This document shows, in pieces, positions 1-9,660 of a DNA stretch of 22,572 nucleotides. Numbering within the stretch: position 1 is the stretch's first letter; every line of letters begins with the position of its first letter. The stretch is from Chitinophagaceae bacterium. GTDB lineage: Bacteria > Bacteroidota > Bacteroidia > Chitinophagales > Chitinophagaceae. The notes below the pieces were generated by a model, which was not told the DNA's origin, searched no databases, and was given only the letters and a program-made list of their open reading frames with translations. The translations under genes were made by a program, and so were the position numbers. The DNA lies in NCBI GenBank assembly GCA_016719815.1, contig JADJYK010000016.1:1-22572 (forward strand), in the 5' to 3' direction.

Positions 1-512
1 CTCACCCTGGGCAGTTTCATCTGCATATTTACCTGATGGCTCTTTAATGCCGCCCTGAATCCGCTCCTGGAAAGTACCTATCCTGTTTTCTAAAAAATGG
101 GGCTGGTGAACCCGTCTTCATAATTCATGGTTATTGTACCAACACATAACAAGGGAATAAAGATGAACAAACCAGTTATCACTTAAATCGTTTTCATGGT
201 AAGTTCTTGCAGTTTATAATGCAGATCATGCTGCTGCTTTCATCTAATTCGTATTGGGATCCCATGGCTCTTTCCAAATGGTATCAAATTTGTATTGCCG
301 CCAGTCAACAATAACAAGCACTCTATAAGACTGCGAATAATAATGATCCCCGGGCTTCATTCAATCTCATATGACCATCCGTTGGATACAACTAAAGAAA
401 GACAACTAAAAAGACAAATAATCCTTGTATTGGCTGAAAAGAAAATCGATTCATAAAAGGCAGCTTATTAATTTTTTAAAACAAGAAGGGTTATTTTGTC
501 CCCCATTCTTTA
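1..512. other. No recognisable gene (low-quality or degraded stretch)
   Basis: I find no gene here that I can name. The minus strand has short open, protein-like segments in different frames (for example one containing VIVDWRQYKFDTIW and another containing NDLSDNWFVHLYSLV), which suggests a further broken gene downstream of the TPR gene. The segments are too short and too disrupted to assign. No RNA gene or repeat was seen. Confidence 0.3.
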
Positions 513-1740
513 TTACCTGTACTCTTTTTCAAATTCATTTTGCAGCGGATCGTTCAACATTTTATAAATTAAAAATAAGGCGGTCAGCATTCCCACTATT
601 AGGCGACAAATCTTCCGCTTTTTTAAAAATAAGGTCACGCGTCTTTCATCAGACTCATTACTTCAGCCTCCAGTTGCTTAATCTTCAGTTCGTTTCCCTG
701 GTTATTTTGTATTTCATTGGTCAAATAAGAAGCCTGGTGACAAAACAACGCTCCTGCCGAGTAAAAACATCCGCATGTCGGGATCTTTCGCATGGGCTGC
801 GCATAATATTTTTTAGCTTCTTGGAAACACATGCTGGCATTACTAATGATACCGTTTTTGCCATTTCCACTTTGCCAAAGGTTTTCATTTACCTGCGCCA
901 TCGTATAATAAAGACCGTTATTGGATCATTCCAGTTCAATCGCCTTTTTTTAACCGGGGGATCAATTCCATTAAACTTCCTGCCTTCATATAATAATTAA
1001 TTTCTGTAAAAGCCATTGGGGATTATTGGGATATTTTTTTTCGCCTCTGTTAGCAATTTTTCAGTTGCCGGGTAACCTTGTGCTTCTATTAATGCACTGA
1101 TCAGCCCGTAGTAAATACCCTCTAGTATATTTAAGGCAATTGTAGAGTTTTTTGTGTTCATATATCTTTGTAAATTTTTGATACGTTTCATCATGAATAC
1201 CGGCATCCAATGCAGCAGACATGTTCTGGCAACCTCCGCCAATTTGAAAACAAGTCGAATCATCCATCCAGGGAGATTTGGGTAAAACGTATGTTAGCCG
1301 GATGGCAGCCTGAAATGCTGCCCGGCGCTAGTTCTGCTGTTTTTTCCGGTAATTTATTACCGGTTAATAACAACGATACGCTATCGGATCCAAAGACTTG
1401 ATAACATCTAGTTTTTCGGAATCAGCTGTAGAAATATCCTTCACTTTCATAAACGCCTGTAGTGCCCGTAATGCGTAGGTATCTCCTGAAACCGGATCGG
1501 TCTAGTTCTCATAGAGGGACTACCCGCTATTTCGGTACACCCTTCCTTTCAGCAGCCAGGGGCTGCAGCCTGTTTATTTATTTCAGCATCCTTCAAAGCG
1601 GCTTCCTTTTACCCTTTGCATCAATCAAACCTGTAACGCCGCCCCTTTGACCTGTATGCAAGAAAATGCCTTTTCAGCCCCATTCTACAATTTTTTAGCA
1701 TTTGCTCACTGCAGCTTATCGCAGGTAGGTGAAAGAAAAA
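513..1740 (-). pseudogene. Tetratricopeptide-repeat protein, multiply frameshifted
   Basis: Piecing together minus-strand frames gives a TPR-type protein of roughly 400 residues. Recognisable segments, N to C, are a lysine/alanine-rich start (KEAALKDAEINKQ), a middle block (EKLLTEAKK then NPQWLLTEINYYMKAG), and a C-terminal block with YYAQ, YYSAGALF, QASYLTNEIQN, EAEVMSLMKDA and PYFKKAEDLSPN. Such proteins in Bacteroidota are usually exported and act as protein-interaction scaffolds; no specific partner can be inferred. The stop at 513-515 follows an NEFEKEYR tail, which fits the family's usual ending. The start is uncertain: no clear signal peptide or ribosome-binding site is visible near 1.7 kb. 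At least five frame changes are needed. It may be an intact gene in poor sequence or a true pseudogene. It lies divergent from the tricorn-like gene. Confidence 0.6.
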
Positions 1741-2129
1741 TACAGTGAGTAAAAAAATTTAGACAGTTTTTGTGTATTAAGCATCCCTTAATCCAGGAAG
1801 TTTGGTATATAAAAAGTAATATTAAAAGAATTTTAAATTTGGTGTTGGTGTATAATTTTTTCTTTCAAAAGTATAGTTATTCAAACTGTCTTAAACACTC
1901 AGTTCAAAAGAGGGGAAAATAAAAATACTCTCTTTTTTCATAATTAGCTGTTAATTTGTTTATATACCACCACCCCTTCGCCATAAAATTATTCCTCCAT
2001 TTAAATACAGACAACTTTCCGTGGGTAGAAAATCCGATAAACCAGAATTGTTAATTTGTACATTTTTGGTAAAAAGGAATAAATTAGATTCAGAATTGCT
2101 TGTCTGAAATACTGCTTTACTGTTTTTAT
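1741..2129. other. AT-rich intergenic region between divergent genes
   Basis: About 390 bases of AT-rich sequence lie between the minus-strand TPR gene and the plus-strand tricorn-like gene. No open frame of note is present. It should contain divergent promoters, but I cannot place a convincing Bacteroidota -7 (TAnnTTTG) element with its -33 partner. The N-terminus of the TPR protein may extend into its left edge. Confidence 0.4.
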
Positions 2130-5100
2130 TAAAACTCATTTTACCAGAAAATCCATGCCCCGGTACTGCTTTCTCCCGGCGTACCGGATTTGCACAGGAA
2201 AACCCGCTTTGGCTTCGTTACTCCCGCTATCGCCGGACGCCGGCACCGTGGTACCCAGTTTCGCATTGGAGATCTTTATAAAGCTGCCGGTGGCGGGCCG
2301 GCCACCCTGCTTACCCTGCATGAAGGATGGCGACGGCGTCGGTGGAGCCATGATGCGGAAAACCGATTGTTTTTGCCTCTGACCGTTGGTGGCAATTTTG
2401 ATGTTTCGGCAACGCCTATCTCCGGTGGAGCCGCTTGCAGTGCTCACTCATTTTTCCGGCGCTTAGACCTTCCCTGGGATTTTTCTCCCGATAATAAACA
2501 GTACTGTTCAGTTCTGCCCGCCCGGATCGGCACACTAATGTCCAGCCAAGCAATGCTGGCATGAACGAACCATATTCCGTTCCGTACAGGGTGGAAAAGC
2601 CACTATGGTAATTACCCAACCTGCTAACAATGCCCGCTACAACAGTAACGGCGATAAAATTATTTTCCATGATTATAAAGGGATACGAAGACAATCATGC
2701 AAGCATCACACTTTGGCTGTTACCAGGGATGTATGGACCCATGATCTGAAAACAAAAATACAGCCAGCACACCCAATTCAACGGCAAGACAGAAATCCGG
2801 TTTTCACAGCAATGGCAGCGATTTCTTTATTACCTCAGTGAATAACCGATTTCCTTCAATGCTTTATAAGTAAATCAGCGCTGAACAATAACGGCACCCC
2901 AACAGCAGTCACTACATTAAGTAAACACCCGGTTCGTTTTCTTACGGCTGCTGATAACAACACTCTTGTTTTAATTATGATGGTGAAATCTATACCATGA
3001 AAGAAGGGGAGATAGCTTCTCAAAAATCTGTCGTGGTGTCAGTGATGTTGATGGTAGGGCAAACCAGGAAAAGGTTCTCCCGGTTAATGCAGGCATTAGC
3101 GAAATGTCAGTTTCTCCCAATGGTAAAGAAGTGGTCTTTGTTGCCTCGGGAGAAGTTCCTGTAGGGGTAGCGGAAGGAGGCGTCACCAAACGTATCACTA
3201 ATATACCGGCCTGTAAACGCTCCGCCTCGGTTTAGCCCGGATGGCAGGAACGATCATTTATGTGGCAGAAAGAAATAGCTATCTGAATATTTACACTTCG
3301 TCGATTAAAAGGAAAGAAGCACTTTATTTCTATGCGTCCACCGTGCTGAAAGAAGAAGCCATCATTGCCACGGATAAAGAAAGAGTTTCTGCAATCCGTT
3401 GTATTCTCGGAGGTAATAAAGTGGTTTTCCTGGAAGAACGTAACAGCGTTGAGAATATATAACCTGGCCGGTAAACAAAGCAGAACAATCATTACAGCAG
3501 ATAAAATTATTCGTATGCAGATGGCGATCTCAGTTTCGACTGAACACGGATAGTAAATGGGTTGTCATGAGTTACCTGACAGGCCTTGGATCGATCTGGT
3601 GATATTGGCATTATTCAATCCGATGGAAAGGGTCGTAATACCAACCGTACATAGAGCGGTTATCTGATATGTCACCCGGCTTTTCAAAAGATGGAAAATT
3701 TCACATTGGTACAGTGACCGGGATGGTTAGCCGGGCACAGAACACCAATCTGCTTCCAGATATATATAGCGTATTCCTGATACAGGAGTGCACTGGATCG
3801 CTTCCAGTTAATTGAAAGATTTTGCCCTCGTAAAACAAGGAGAATAAGATAAAAAGAAAGTATGAAAAGCAAAAACCACCAAGAGAATGGGCAACTTTCA
3901 AAATGGACTGGAGAATATCAATGGTTAGCAGTACGGTTAACGACACACACTTCCGTAACAGAGTAGCGCCATTATTAATAATACGGATCGACAAATTTAT
4001 ATTACCCATCCGTTTTGAAACCGGTGCTGATCCGGGGTGACCCACCTAATCAAAACAAAGAAACCAAATTAGTTACCAAGCTGAACCAACCACCAAGTTC
4101 CGAATTGTCCAAAGACGGCAAATCATTGTTTGCAGAAACAATGGACAACGAACCGGATCCGGAAAGCGGTAAAAGGACAACAAACATGAATAAGAAATGG
4201 GACATGATGGCGCCGGTGAAAGAGCTTATATTTTTGAACACGCCTCTGAGGCAGGCAGGTACAAGAAATTTTAAGTCGGATTCTGCATTTTGTGGATTGG
4301 CCGTTTTGCATTTATAAAAGAGTATAAAAAGTTTCTTCCTTTGTAAAGAACAACTATGGATTTCGGCAGATATGCTGGGCGTAATGCTGCGAACTGGATG
4401 GTTCTCACACCCGGCTGTCGCCACGCACCACCACAGGGTAAATACTGACGTTACTGCTTGTACTTGGTATTTCATTACCCACCGTATTATACCGTAAGTG
4501 AATGCAGCCGATCGAAGTACTGGCCAAAGGGCCCGTTGGATAAAAATGTCAAAACAAAAGCTGGTATATTATCAGCTTATTGATGGAGACTACTCGATCT
4601 CGGAAAAGATTTGTATACTTAACTAAGGTGGCTGGAAGCTTCACCCTTACTTGCTGTTTATGATCCGCAGGCTACTCTGCCGGGAAGAAAGTATAAAACC
4701 TACAACGCCAAGAGAAGAAAATGAACCTTGTTCTTATCGCTGGGGTGAGAATCGCCGGAAAGAAACAGAACGATTATCTGGATGAAATATCTGGTTATGT
4801 GTATGTGGGGGATGAATGACCTGAGTATGCGGGTGGTGATTGACGAAAAAGGCAAGAACCTGACAAAGAAGCTCTTGTTGTTGATACCTGTTTTATTTGG
4901 TGGTGGCAACCTGCATGAACATATCTGATTTCCTCAGCCCCCCAAAAATATATGGACATCATACCGCAACGTATGTCGGTACCGCCAGCCAGCCGCAAAG
5001 AAAATGATCGTTTCTCGATTGTCCCGTGACGCGGTGGGAGAGCAATTATTCAGATGCACACTTATTCCCGGTGGCGTATATAACCTCAGTAAATATCGGG

Positions 5101-5355
5101 CTAGACAGTTCAGATGCCGGTACCAGGTACCGGTACGTTTGTCTGTGGGAAACATAGAGACGATCCCATGACTTATATTGGGTATTCCCAGGTGGGCTGG
5201 CGAATGCCCGATGGAAGATTTGTGAAAACGTACAATCGGAACCGGACATAAAACAAAAATGAGCTGCTGATGAGTACAGACAAGATCACCAACTGGAAAG
5301 ATCCATCCAGGAATTAGTTAAAACATTGCCGAAAAAAATAAGGATTGTTCTGTAA
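2130..5355 (+). pseudogene. Tricorn-like S41 protease, heavily frameshifted
   Basis: The plus strand carries about 3.2 kb matching the layout of a tricorn-like serine protease of the S41 class (usually about 1,050-1,100 residues), exported in Bacteroidota. Order of visible landmarks: the end of a signal peptide (GFAQ followed by ENPLWLRY) near 2180; PD40-type beta-propeller repeats (GDLYK, TLHEGW, WSHD, WDFSPDNKQ, MSVSPNGKEVVFVA, SFSPDG-like) from 2.2 to about 3.7 kb; a second propeller region with LNQPPSSELSKDGKSLFA near 4.08 kb; a PDZ region with an LIDGD strand near 4.58 kb; and the catalytic domain with FGGGNLHEHI near 4.9 kb and ESNYSDAHLFP near 5.04 kb, which holds the expected catalytic serine. 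It ends QELVKTLPKK just before 5340-5355. Well over ten frame changes are needed, yet catalytic motifs persist, which favours sequence error over long decay. Peptide or protein turnover in the periplasm is the usual role. Confidence 0.75.
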
Positions 5356-5418
5356 TAAAACATCCTGAATTGCCGGGACTTTTTTATTAATACCCTATTA
5401 GTTTTATTATAGATTCAT

Positions 5419-6363
5419 TCAACCTCGCTTTTCGCCAAGAAAGTTCTGCTCCAGTTCTGTATTAAACGGCACCGGTGTATCAAGTGAGGCGCATCTCATT
5501 ACCGGTGCATCAAGCAAATCAAAACAATGCTCGCCTATCCAGGCTGCTATTTCTCCGCCTATGCCGCCAATCAGTGTGTCTTCGTGCAACAGCAGCACAC
5601 GGCCAGTTCGTTGTACCGCTTCACGGATGGCAAAATAATCAAGCGGTGCCAGTGTTCTTAAATCGAGAATGTCAATGGATATTTCAGGGTGTTCGGCAGC
5701 ATAATCATCGGCCCAATGCACACCGCTGCCATAAGTGATGATGGAAACATCGTCGCCTTCTCTTACATGCCTTGCTTTGCCAATTTCAATTTCGTAATAT
5801 TCATCGGGCACTTCGCCACTAACCGAACGGTACAAAGCTTTATGCTCAAAATATAGTACAGGATTAGGGTCGTTTATAGCAGCAATCAATAATCCTTTTG
5901 CGTCCGCAGGTGTGCTTGGATAAACAACTTTCAATCCCGGCACTTTGGTAAACCAGGCTTCATTGCTCTGGCTATGGAATGGTCCGGCACCCACACCACC
6001 GCCAGCGGGCATGCGAATAACCACATCTGCATTCTGTCCCCAACGGTAATGAATCTTGGCGAGGTTGTTTACTATCTGGTTGAAGCCGCAGGTAACAAAA
6101 TCGGCAAACTGCATTTCCACCATGCTTTTATATCCTTCCAGCGACAAACCCAACGCAGTTCCCACAATAGCACTTTCGCAAATGGGTGTGTTACGTACCC
6201 GTTCTTTGCCAAACTCATTCACAAAGCCTTCCGTTATTTTAAAAGCACCGCCGTATTCTGCAATATCCTGTCCCATGAGGATAAGGTTGGAATGGCGCTG
6301 CATGGACTGATGAAGACCTTCTTTAATTGCGTCAATGAAACGGAGCCCCCCCACCCCCCGCAA
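5419..6363 (-). CDS. 2-oxoacid dehydrogenase E1 component, beta part
   Basis: This 314-residue frame is the beta subunit (transketolase pyrimidine-binding and C-terminal domains) of a thiamine-diphosphate E1 enzyme of the pyruvate/branched-chain 2-oxoacid dehydrogenase class. Diagnostic segments are LMGQDIAEYGGAFKIT, NTPICESAIVGTALGLS, EMQFADFVTCGFNQIVNN, YRWGQN and RMPAGGGVGAGPFHSQ in the N-terminal half, and LLLHEDTLIGGIGGEIAAW followed by CASLDTPVPF near the end. With E1 alpha it decarboxylates a 2-oxoacid and hands the acyl group to the lipoyl E2. No ATG precedes the domain in this frame; the nearest start-like codon is TTG at 6363-6361. The frame is continuous with E1 alpha upstream apart from one TAA. 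In Bacteroidota this pair is normally one fused protein, so this may be the second half of an interrupted fusion. The substrate (pyruvate or branched-chain acid) cannot be decided from the sequence. Confidence 0.9.
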   Translation of the reverse strand: MRGVGGLRFIDAIKEGLHQSMQRHSNLILMGQDIAEYGGAFKITEGFVNEFGKERVRNTPICESAIVGTALGLSLEGYKSMVEMQFADFVTCGFNQIVNNLAKIHYRWGQNADVVIRMPAGGGVGAGPFHSQSNEAWFTKVPGLKVVYPSTPADAKGLLIAAINDPNPVLYFEHKALYRSVSGEVPDEYYEIEIGKARHVREGDDVSIITYGSGVHWADDYAAEHPEISIDILDLRTLAPLDYFAIREAVQRTGRVLLLHEDTLIGGIGGEIAAWIGEHCFDLLDAPVMRCASLDTPVPFNTELEQNFLGEKRG

Positions 6364-6475
6364 GGGGGATTTGCCATCGCCCAGACCTGATTGTTGAATC
6401 TCGCTATTAATTGTGGTGTGGTCAACAAGCCGGGGCTGTGTGTTGAGAGTCCCTCTGCGGGGAATTTAAGGGGCA
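6345..6475. repeat. CCCC/GGGG palindromic repeat-like insert in the E1 linker
   Basis: The stretch between E1 alpha and beta contains two G/C-run palindromes. On the minus strand one reads CCCCTTAAATTCCCCG followed by AGAGGG, and the other reads TCCCCCTTGCGGGGG followed by a second G-run. They resemble the short CCCC..GGGG palindromes scattered between genes in Bacteroidota and also present here at 13966 and 14126. The first supplies the in-frame TAA that ends E1 alpha. The homopolymer G runs are also places where length errors could hide. Confidence 0.55.
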
Positions 6476-7449
6476 ATAAACACATCTTCCTCCTCCATTT
6501 CTGTATCCACTGTTATAGGCCTTGCGTTAAAACCAATCGCCAGTTCTTCTTCTATCTTGTTTTTAAATTCTTCTCTTATGGCAGCAATATCATTATCGTT
6601 CAGTACACCGGAATATTTCAGAAAGACTTCATAATTATTTATCGGGTCTTTTTGTTCCCACAGGCGGAATAAATCCGGCGGCACATATTTGGTTCCGCTG
6701 GCCTCTTCATGTCCCCGCATACGAAAGGTCATACATTCAACCAGGTAGGGTTTCTGGTGTTTGATGCAGAATTCCCTAATGCCTTTAATTGTATCGTAAA
6801 CGGTCAGCACATTATTGCCATCAATTTGAATGCCTTCCATGCCATAGCCTTTTGCTTTATCCACCAGGCTGATGCAACGGTACTGTTCGTTAACAGGGGT
6901 GCTTAACCCGTACCCATTATTTTCGATAATAAAGATGACGGGTAGGTCCCACACTGCTGCCACATTCAGTGCTTCATGAAAATCGCCTTCACTGGTGGCG
7001 CCCTCGCCGGTGAAAGCCAATGAAACTTTATTCTCTTTTTTCAGTTTATGAGCCAATGCCACTCCATCTGCAATGGCCAATTGCGTCCCCAGGTGAGAAA
7101 TCATGCCGCAGATATGATGCATTGCTGCCAAAATGAAAACTTCTCTCTCTCTTCCTTTGCTATATCCTTCCTGTGCGCCCTGCCACTGCATGAATAATTT
7201 ACTAAGAGGCATATGGCGGCTGGTAAATACACCGAGGTTGCGGTGCATTGGCATTATCCATTCATCTTCCTGTAACGCTAATGTAGCACCCACAGCAATT
7301 GCTTCCTGCCCGATGCCACTAAACCATTTTGATATTTTTCCCTGCCGCAGCAGCACCAGCATTTTTTCTTCAATCATGCGGGGCCACAACAGGTTGCGGT
7401 AGATATGTACAAGCTGTTCGTTGGTTAAATCTTTCCGGTCGAAAGTCAT
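6466..7449 (-). CDS. 2-oxoacid dehydrogenase E1 component, alpha part
   Basis: A 327-residue E1 alpha subunit that binds thiamine diphosphate. The cofactor signature is clear: AFTGEGATSEGDFHEALN, then about 20 residues on IIENNGYGLSTP, which is the GxG...NN motif of this family. Other family segments are LLRQGKISKWFSGIGQEA, MPMHRNLG, HLGTQLAIADG and the phosphorylation-loop-like RMRGHEEAS. I place the start at the ATG at 7449 (MTFDRKDLTNEQ) because the frame upstream (to 7536) reads through intergenic repeat sequence related to the GxxExxY flanks. The product ends EEEDVFIAP followed by TAA. Beta follows in the same frame after 34 further codons. The pair would act in the cytoplasm as the E1 of a pyruvate or branched-chain 2-oxoacid dehydrogenase complex; no E2 or E3 gene is in the window. 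Confidence 0.9.
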   Translation of the reverse strand: MTFDRKDLTNEQLVHIYRNLLWPRMIEEKMLVLLRQGKISKWFSGIGQEAIAVGATLALQEDEWIMPMHRNLGVFTSRHMPLSKLFMQWQGAQEGYSKGREREVFILAAMHHICGMISHLGTQLAIADGVALAHKLKKENKVSLAFTGEGATSEGDFHEALNVAAVWDLPVIFIIENNGYGLSTPVNEQYRCISLVDKAKGYGMEGIQIDGNNVLTVYDTIKGIREFCIKHQKPYLVECMTFRMRGHEEASGTKYVPPDLFRLWEQKDPINNYEVFLKYSGVLNDNDIAAIREEFKNKIEEELAIGFNARPITVDTEMEEEDVFIAP

Positions 7450-7468
7450 ATTACGAAGTTCAGGCTTT

Positions 7469-8027
7469 TTCAACACAGAGATACAGAGGAGTGGAGTTGC
7501 ACAGAGATTCTTTCTGTATGGCTCAAACTCTTTCAAACCCTCCGTTGATAAACAACTGAGTTATGCAGAGTTTAGTTTGCCGTTAATTCTTCGGCGAATG
7601 CCGTCTTTTAATAATGCAACATTGAAATTTATCAAAAGGCCAAGTTTTTTGCCAGACAGTTTTAAATAGGTTACCAGCTGTGCTTCATGAACAGGCAGGA
7701 TTACTTCAACAGATTTTAATTCAAGAACTATTAAATCCTCCACTAAAATATCAATGATAAACTCCTTATCAAGTATTTCGCCCTGAAAGCAAACAGGAAC
7801 GCTAACCTGACTTTTCACAGACAACCCCTCTTTTTCAAGAATCCGCTTAAGACAAACCTCGTAAACAGATTCCATCAAACCCGGCCCCAGTTCTTTGTGT
7901 ACTTCAATAGCACACCAAATTATTCTTTCCGTAATACTATTGTACAGTTTTCCGTTTACCATTCTTTAAGGATTAGGTTAATTATTATTCTCTGTGTATC
8001 TCTTTTTCTCCCAACCTCTGTGTTGAA
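7469..8027. mobile_element. Possible GxxExxY cassette bounded by a 12-bp inverted repeat
   Basis: The sequence TTCAACACAGAG at 7469-7480 is the exact reverse complement of CTCTGTGTTGAA at 8016-8027, and the GxxExxY gene lies between them. Both ends also carry further CTCTGTG-type blocks, so the ends are related over roughly 40 bases, imperfectly. This suggests a small, non-autonomous mobile unit of about 559 bp. No target-site duplication was identified, so mobility is inferred, not shown. Confidence 0.4.
7561..7962 (-). CDS. GxxExxY protein
   Basis: A complete 133-residue protein of the GxxExxY family. It has the naming motif in GPGLMESVYE at about residues 26-35, after the N-terminal block IIWCAIEVHKELG. 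A central strand pair, FIIDILVEDLIVLELKSVE, has the D...ExK arrangement of a PD-(D/E)XK-like fold, and the C-terminal end KLGLLINFNVALLKDGIRR is typical of the family. The biochemical role of the family is not established; a nuclease-like fold has been suggested. The ATG at 7962 is a good fit to the family start. The gene has no frameshift. Truncated copies of its first ~25 codons lie just upstream in a tandem repeat, and its flanks form an inverted repeat, so it behaves like an accessory insertion between the E1 operon and the M16 pair. Confidence 0.88.
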   Translation of the reverse strand: MVNGKLYNSITERIIWCAIEVHKELGPGLMESVYEVCLKRILEKEGLSVKSQVSVPVCFQGEILDKEFIIDILVEDLIVLELKSVEVILPVHEAQLVTYLKLSGKKLGLLINFNVALLKDGIRRRINGKLNSA

Positions 8028-8030
8028 GTA

Positions 8031-8389
8031 CTACACCACCACCAACTCATAAAAATCTTCTGGCCCCCGTTCTCTGTGAACTTCAATAGCACACCAAATT
8101 ATTTTTTCCTTAATACTATTGTACAGTTTCTCGTTTACCACTCTTTAATGATTAGGTTAATTATTATTCTCTGTGTATCTCTTTTTCTCCCAACCTCTGT
8201 GTTGAAGTACTACACCACCGCCAACTCATAAAAATCTTCTGGCCCCCGTTCTCTGTGAACTTCAATAGCACACCAAATTATTTTTTCCTTAATACTATTG
8301 TACAGTTTCTCGTTTACCACTCTTTAATGATTAGGTTAATTATTATTCTCTGTGTATTCTCTGTTTCTCCCAACCTCTGTGTTGAAGTA
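8031..8389. repeat. Tandem duplication, two ~180-bp chimeric units
   Basis: Two nearly identical units (8031-8209, 179 bp; 8210-8389, 180 bp) lie head to tail. They differ by one substitution and a small change in the TCTCTTTTTCTCC tract. On the minus strand each unit contains the first ~25 codons of a GxxExxY gene (GTG replacing ATG) joined in frame to the last ~10 codons of the M16 partner gene (PEDFYELVVV, stop), then the intergenic CTCTGTG block. Each encodes a 36-residue chimeric mini-frame (8141-8031 and 8320-8210). The real M16 tail at 8390 and the intact GxxExxY head at 7962 flank the units and complete the series. The head copies differ from the intact gene at several bases, while the two units match each other almost exactly. 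Confidence 0.85.
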
Positions 8390-9660
8390 CTACACCACCA
8401 CCAACTCATAAAAATCTTCCGGTTGCAGATACTTTTGTGCAAGAGCCTGTATCTCTTCCGCTGAAATATTCTTAATCGTTTTAATTGTATCGTAGAAATA
8501 TTGCTCTGTCAGGTTGTTGAGTATAATATTTTTCCAGCGGCCAATAATCTGGACGGCCGTCAAGGTCGCCCAGCAGGCCTCCCATCATATAGTTGCGCAC
8601 AAGTAACAATTCCTCTTCATCAACCAGCTCTTCCCGCAGCAGCTTCATTTCTTTATACACTTCTTCAATCGTTGCCTCACATACATCTTTACCGGCTTCA
8701 GTGCTTATTACCCAGGCTGAATCATGAACATGGTTTTGCAAAAAACTGTATATACCATAGGTGTAGCCCTTGTCTTCCCGGATATTGCTCATCAACCGGG
8801 AGCCGAAAAATCCGCCAAATAATGCGTTCAGCACCTGTACTTTTAAAAAGTCGGGGTGATGGCGGTTAGGAAATGGCCGTGCAATACGGACAGAGCCCTG
8901 CACTCCGTTTTCATCATTGGTGATACGGTATTTCTTTTCAGTGGCAGGTTGTATGGCAATGGGAGATAGCCCAGCAGTTCCATTGGCCAGGTCGCCAAAA
9001 TGATGATTCAGCAACGTCTCAAGATTGGCTGGCAGCTTACCTGCAACAAACATAATATGCTTGCCCTGCTTATAATACCTGTTATAAAAGCCGGTGAGTT
9101 GTTCTCTTTGCAACGTATCAAAATCTTCCAGTTTGCTGTATTTACCATAGGGATGATTTTCGCCATACAGGCACACATCAATTTGCCGGCCGGCCACAAA
9201 ATCACTCTTCTTCAGGTTAACCCTTAGCCGCTGCTTCATATTCTGTTTGTAAGTGGCCAGTTCATCTTCGGGCATTACAGAATCAGTAATCAGCTCTTTA
9301 CGGCAGGCAGCAGTTCGTTAATATGTTTGGTAAGACAGTGAAGGGTAATGGTGGATGTTTCGTTATAACAGGCCCTGTTCAGGTACGAACCGTAGTATTC
9401 AAAATGTTCGTTAATCTGAAAGCCGTTTTGTTGCTGGTGCCGTTGCGCAGCAAAAGTTTGTAGTGGCGGCCACCAGGTTTTGTTCTTCAAACCAGTTACC
9501 GGCATAAAACACCCACTCAAAAGAAATCACATCTTCGTTTCCGGCGTTTACAGCATACACATCCACTCCGTTTTTAAGAGTGAATTTTTCTGCCTGTTTC
9601 AGCCTGAGGTCAAAATTTACGGCATCAACTATTTGGGGGGACTGTTGTCTGTTGGGCATA
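8390..9660 (-). CDS. M16-family peptidase-like protein, non-catalytic partner (frameshifted)
   Basis: About 420 residues of M16 fold. The start is taken as MPNRQQSPQIVDAV at 9660, followed by KFTLKNGVDVYAVNAGNEDVIS. Where active M16 enzymes have HxxEH, this protein reads TTNFLLRNGTSNKT, so the zinc-binding residues are absent. The C-terminal half is well preserved: PNRHHPDFLKVQVLNALFGGFFGSRLMSNIREDKGYTYGIYS, with the conserved R and Y residues of the M16 C-domain. It ends LQPEDFYELVVV at 8390. M16B enzymes often work as a pair of one active and one inactive chain, and the active partner lies just upstream (11410-10175). At least three frame changes are needed (near 9435, 9285 and 8510). The toxin gene upstream runs into this frame without a stop codon. 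Confidence 0.82.

Noticed and set aside
425..1000. 191-codon plus-strand open frame
   Set aside because: It lies opposite the broken TPR gene, has no family features, and the minus strand shows clear TPR-like protein in the same stretch.
4050..4475. 141-codon minus-strand open frame with hydrophobic parts
   Set aside because: It lies opposite the tricorn-like gene, where the plus strand reads LNQPPSSELSKDGKSLFA and other family segments.
5356..5418. Possible bidirectional terminator between the tricorn-like and E1 beta genes
   Set aside because: A CCGGGACTTTTTT tract is present, but no stable stem pairs with it.
8031..8389. The ~180-bp repeats as a CRISPR array
   Set aside because: Only two long units with no alternating spacers; they are a tandem duplication of gene ends.
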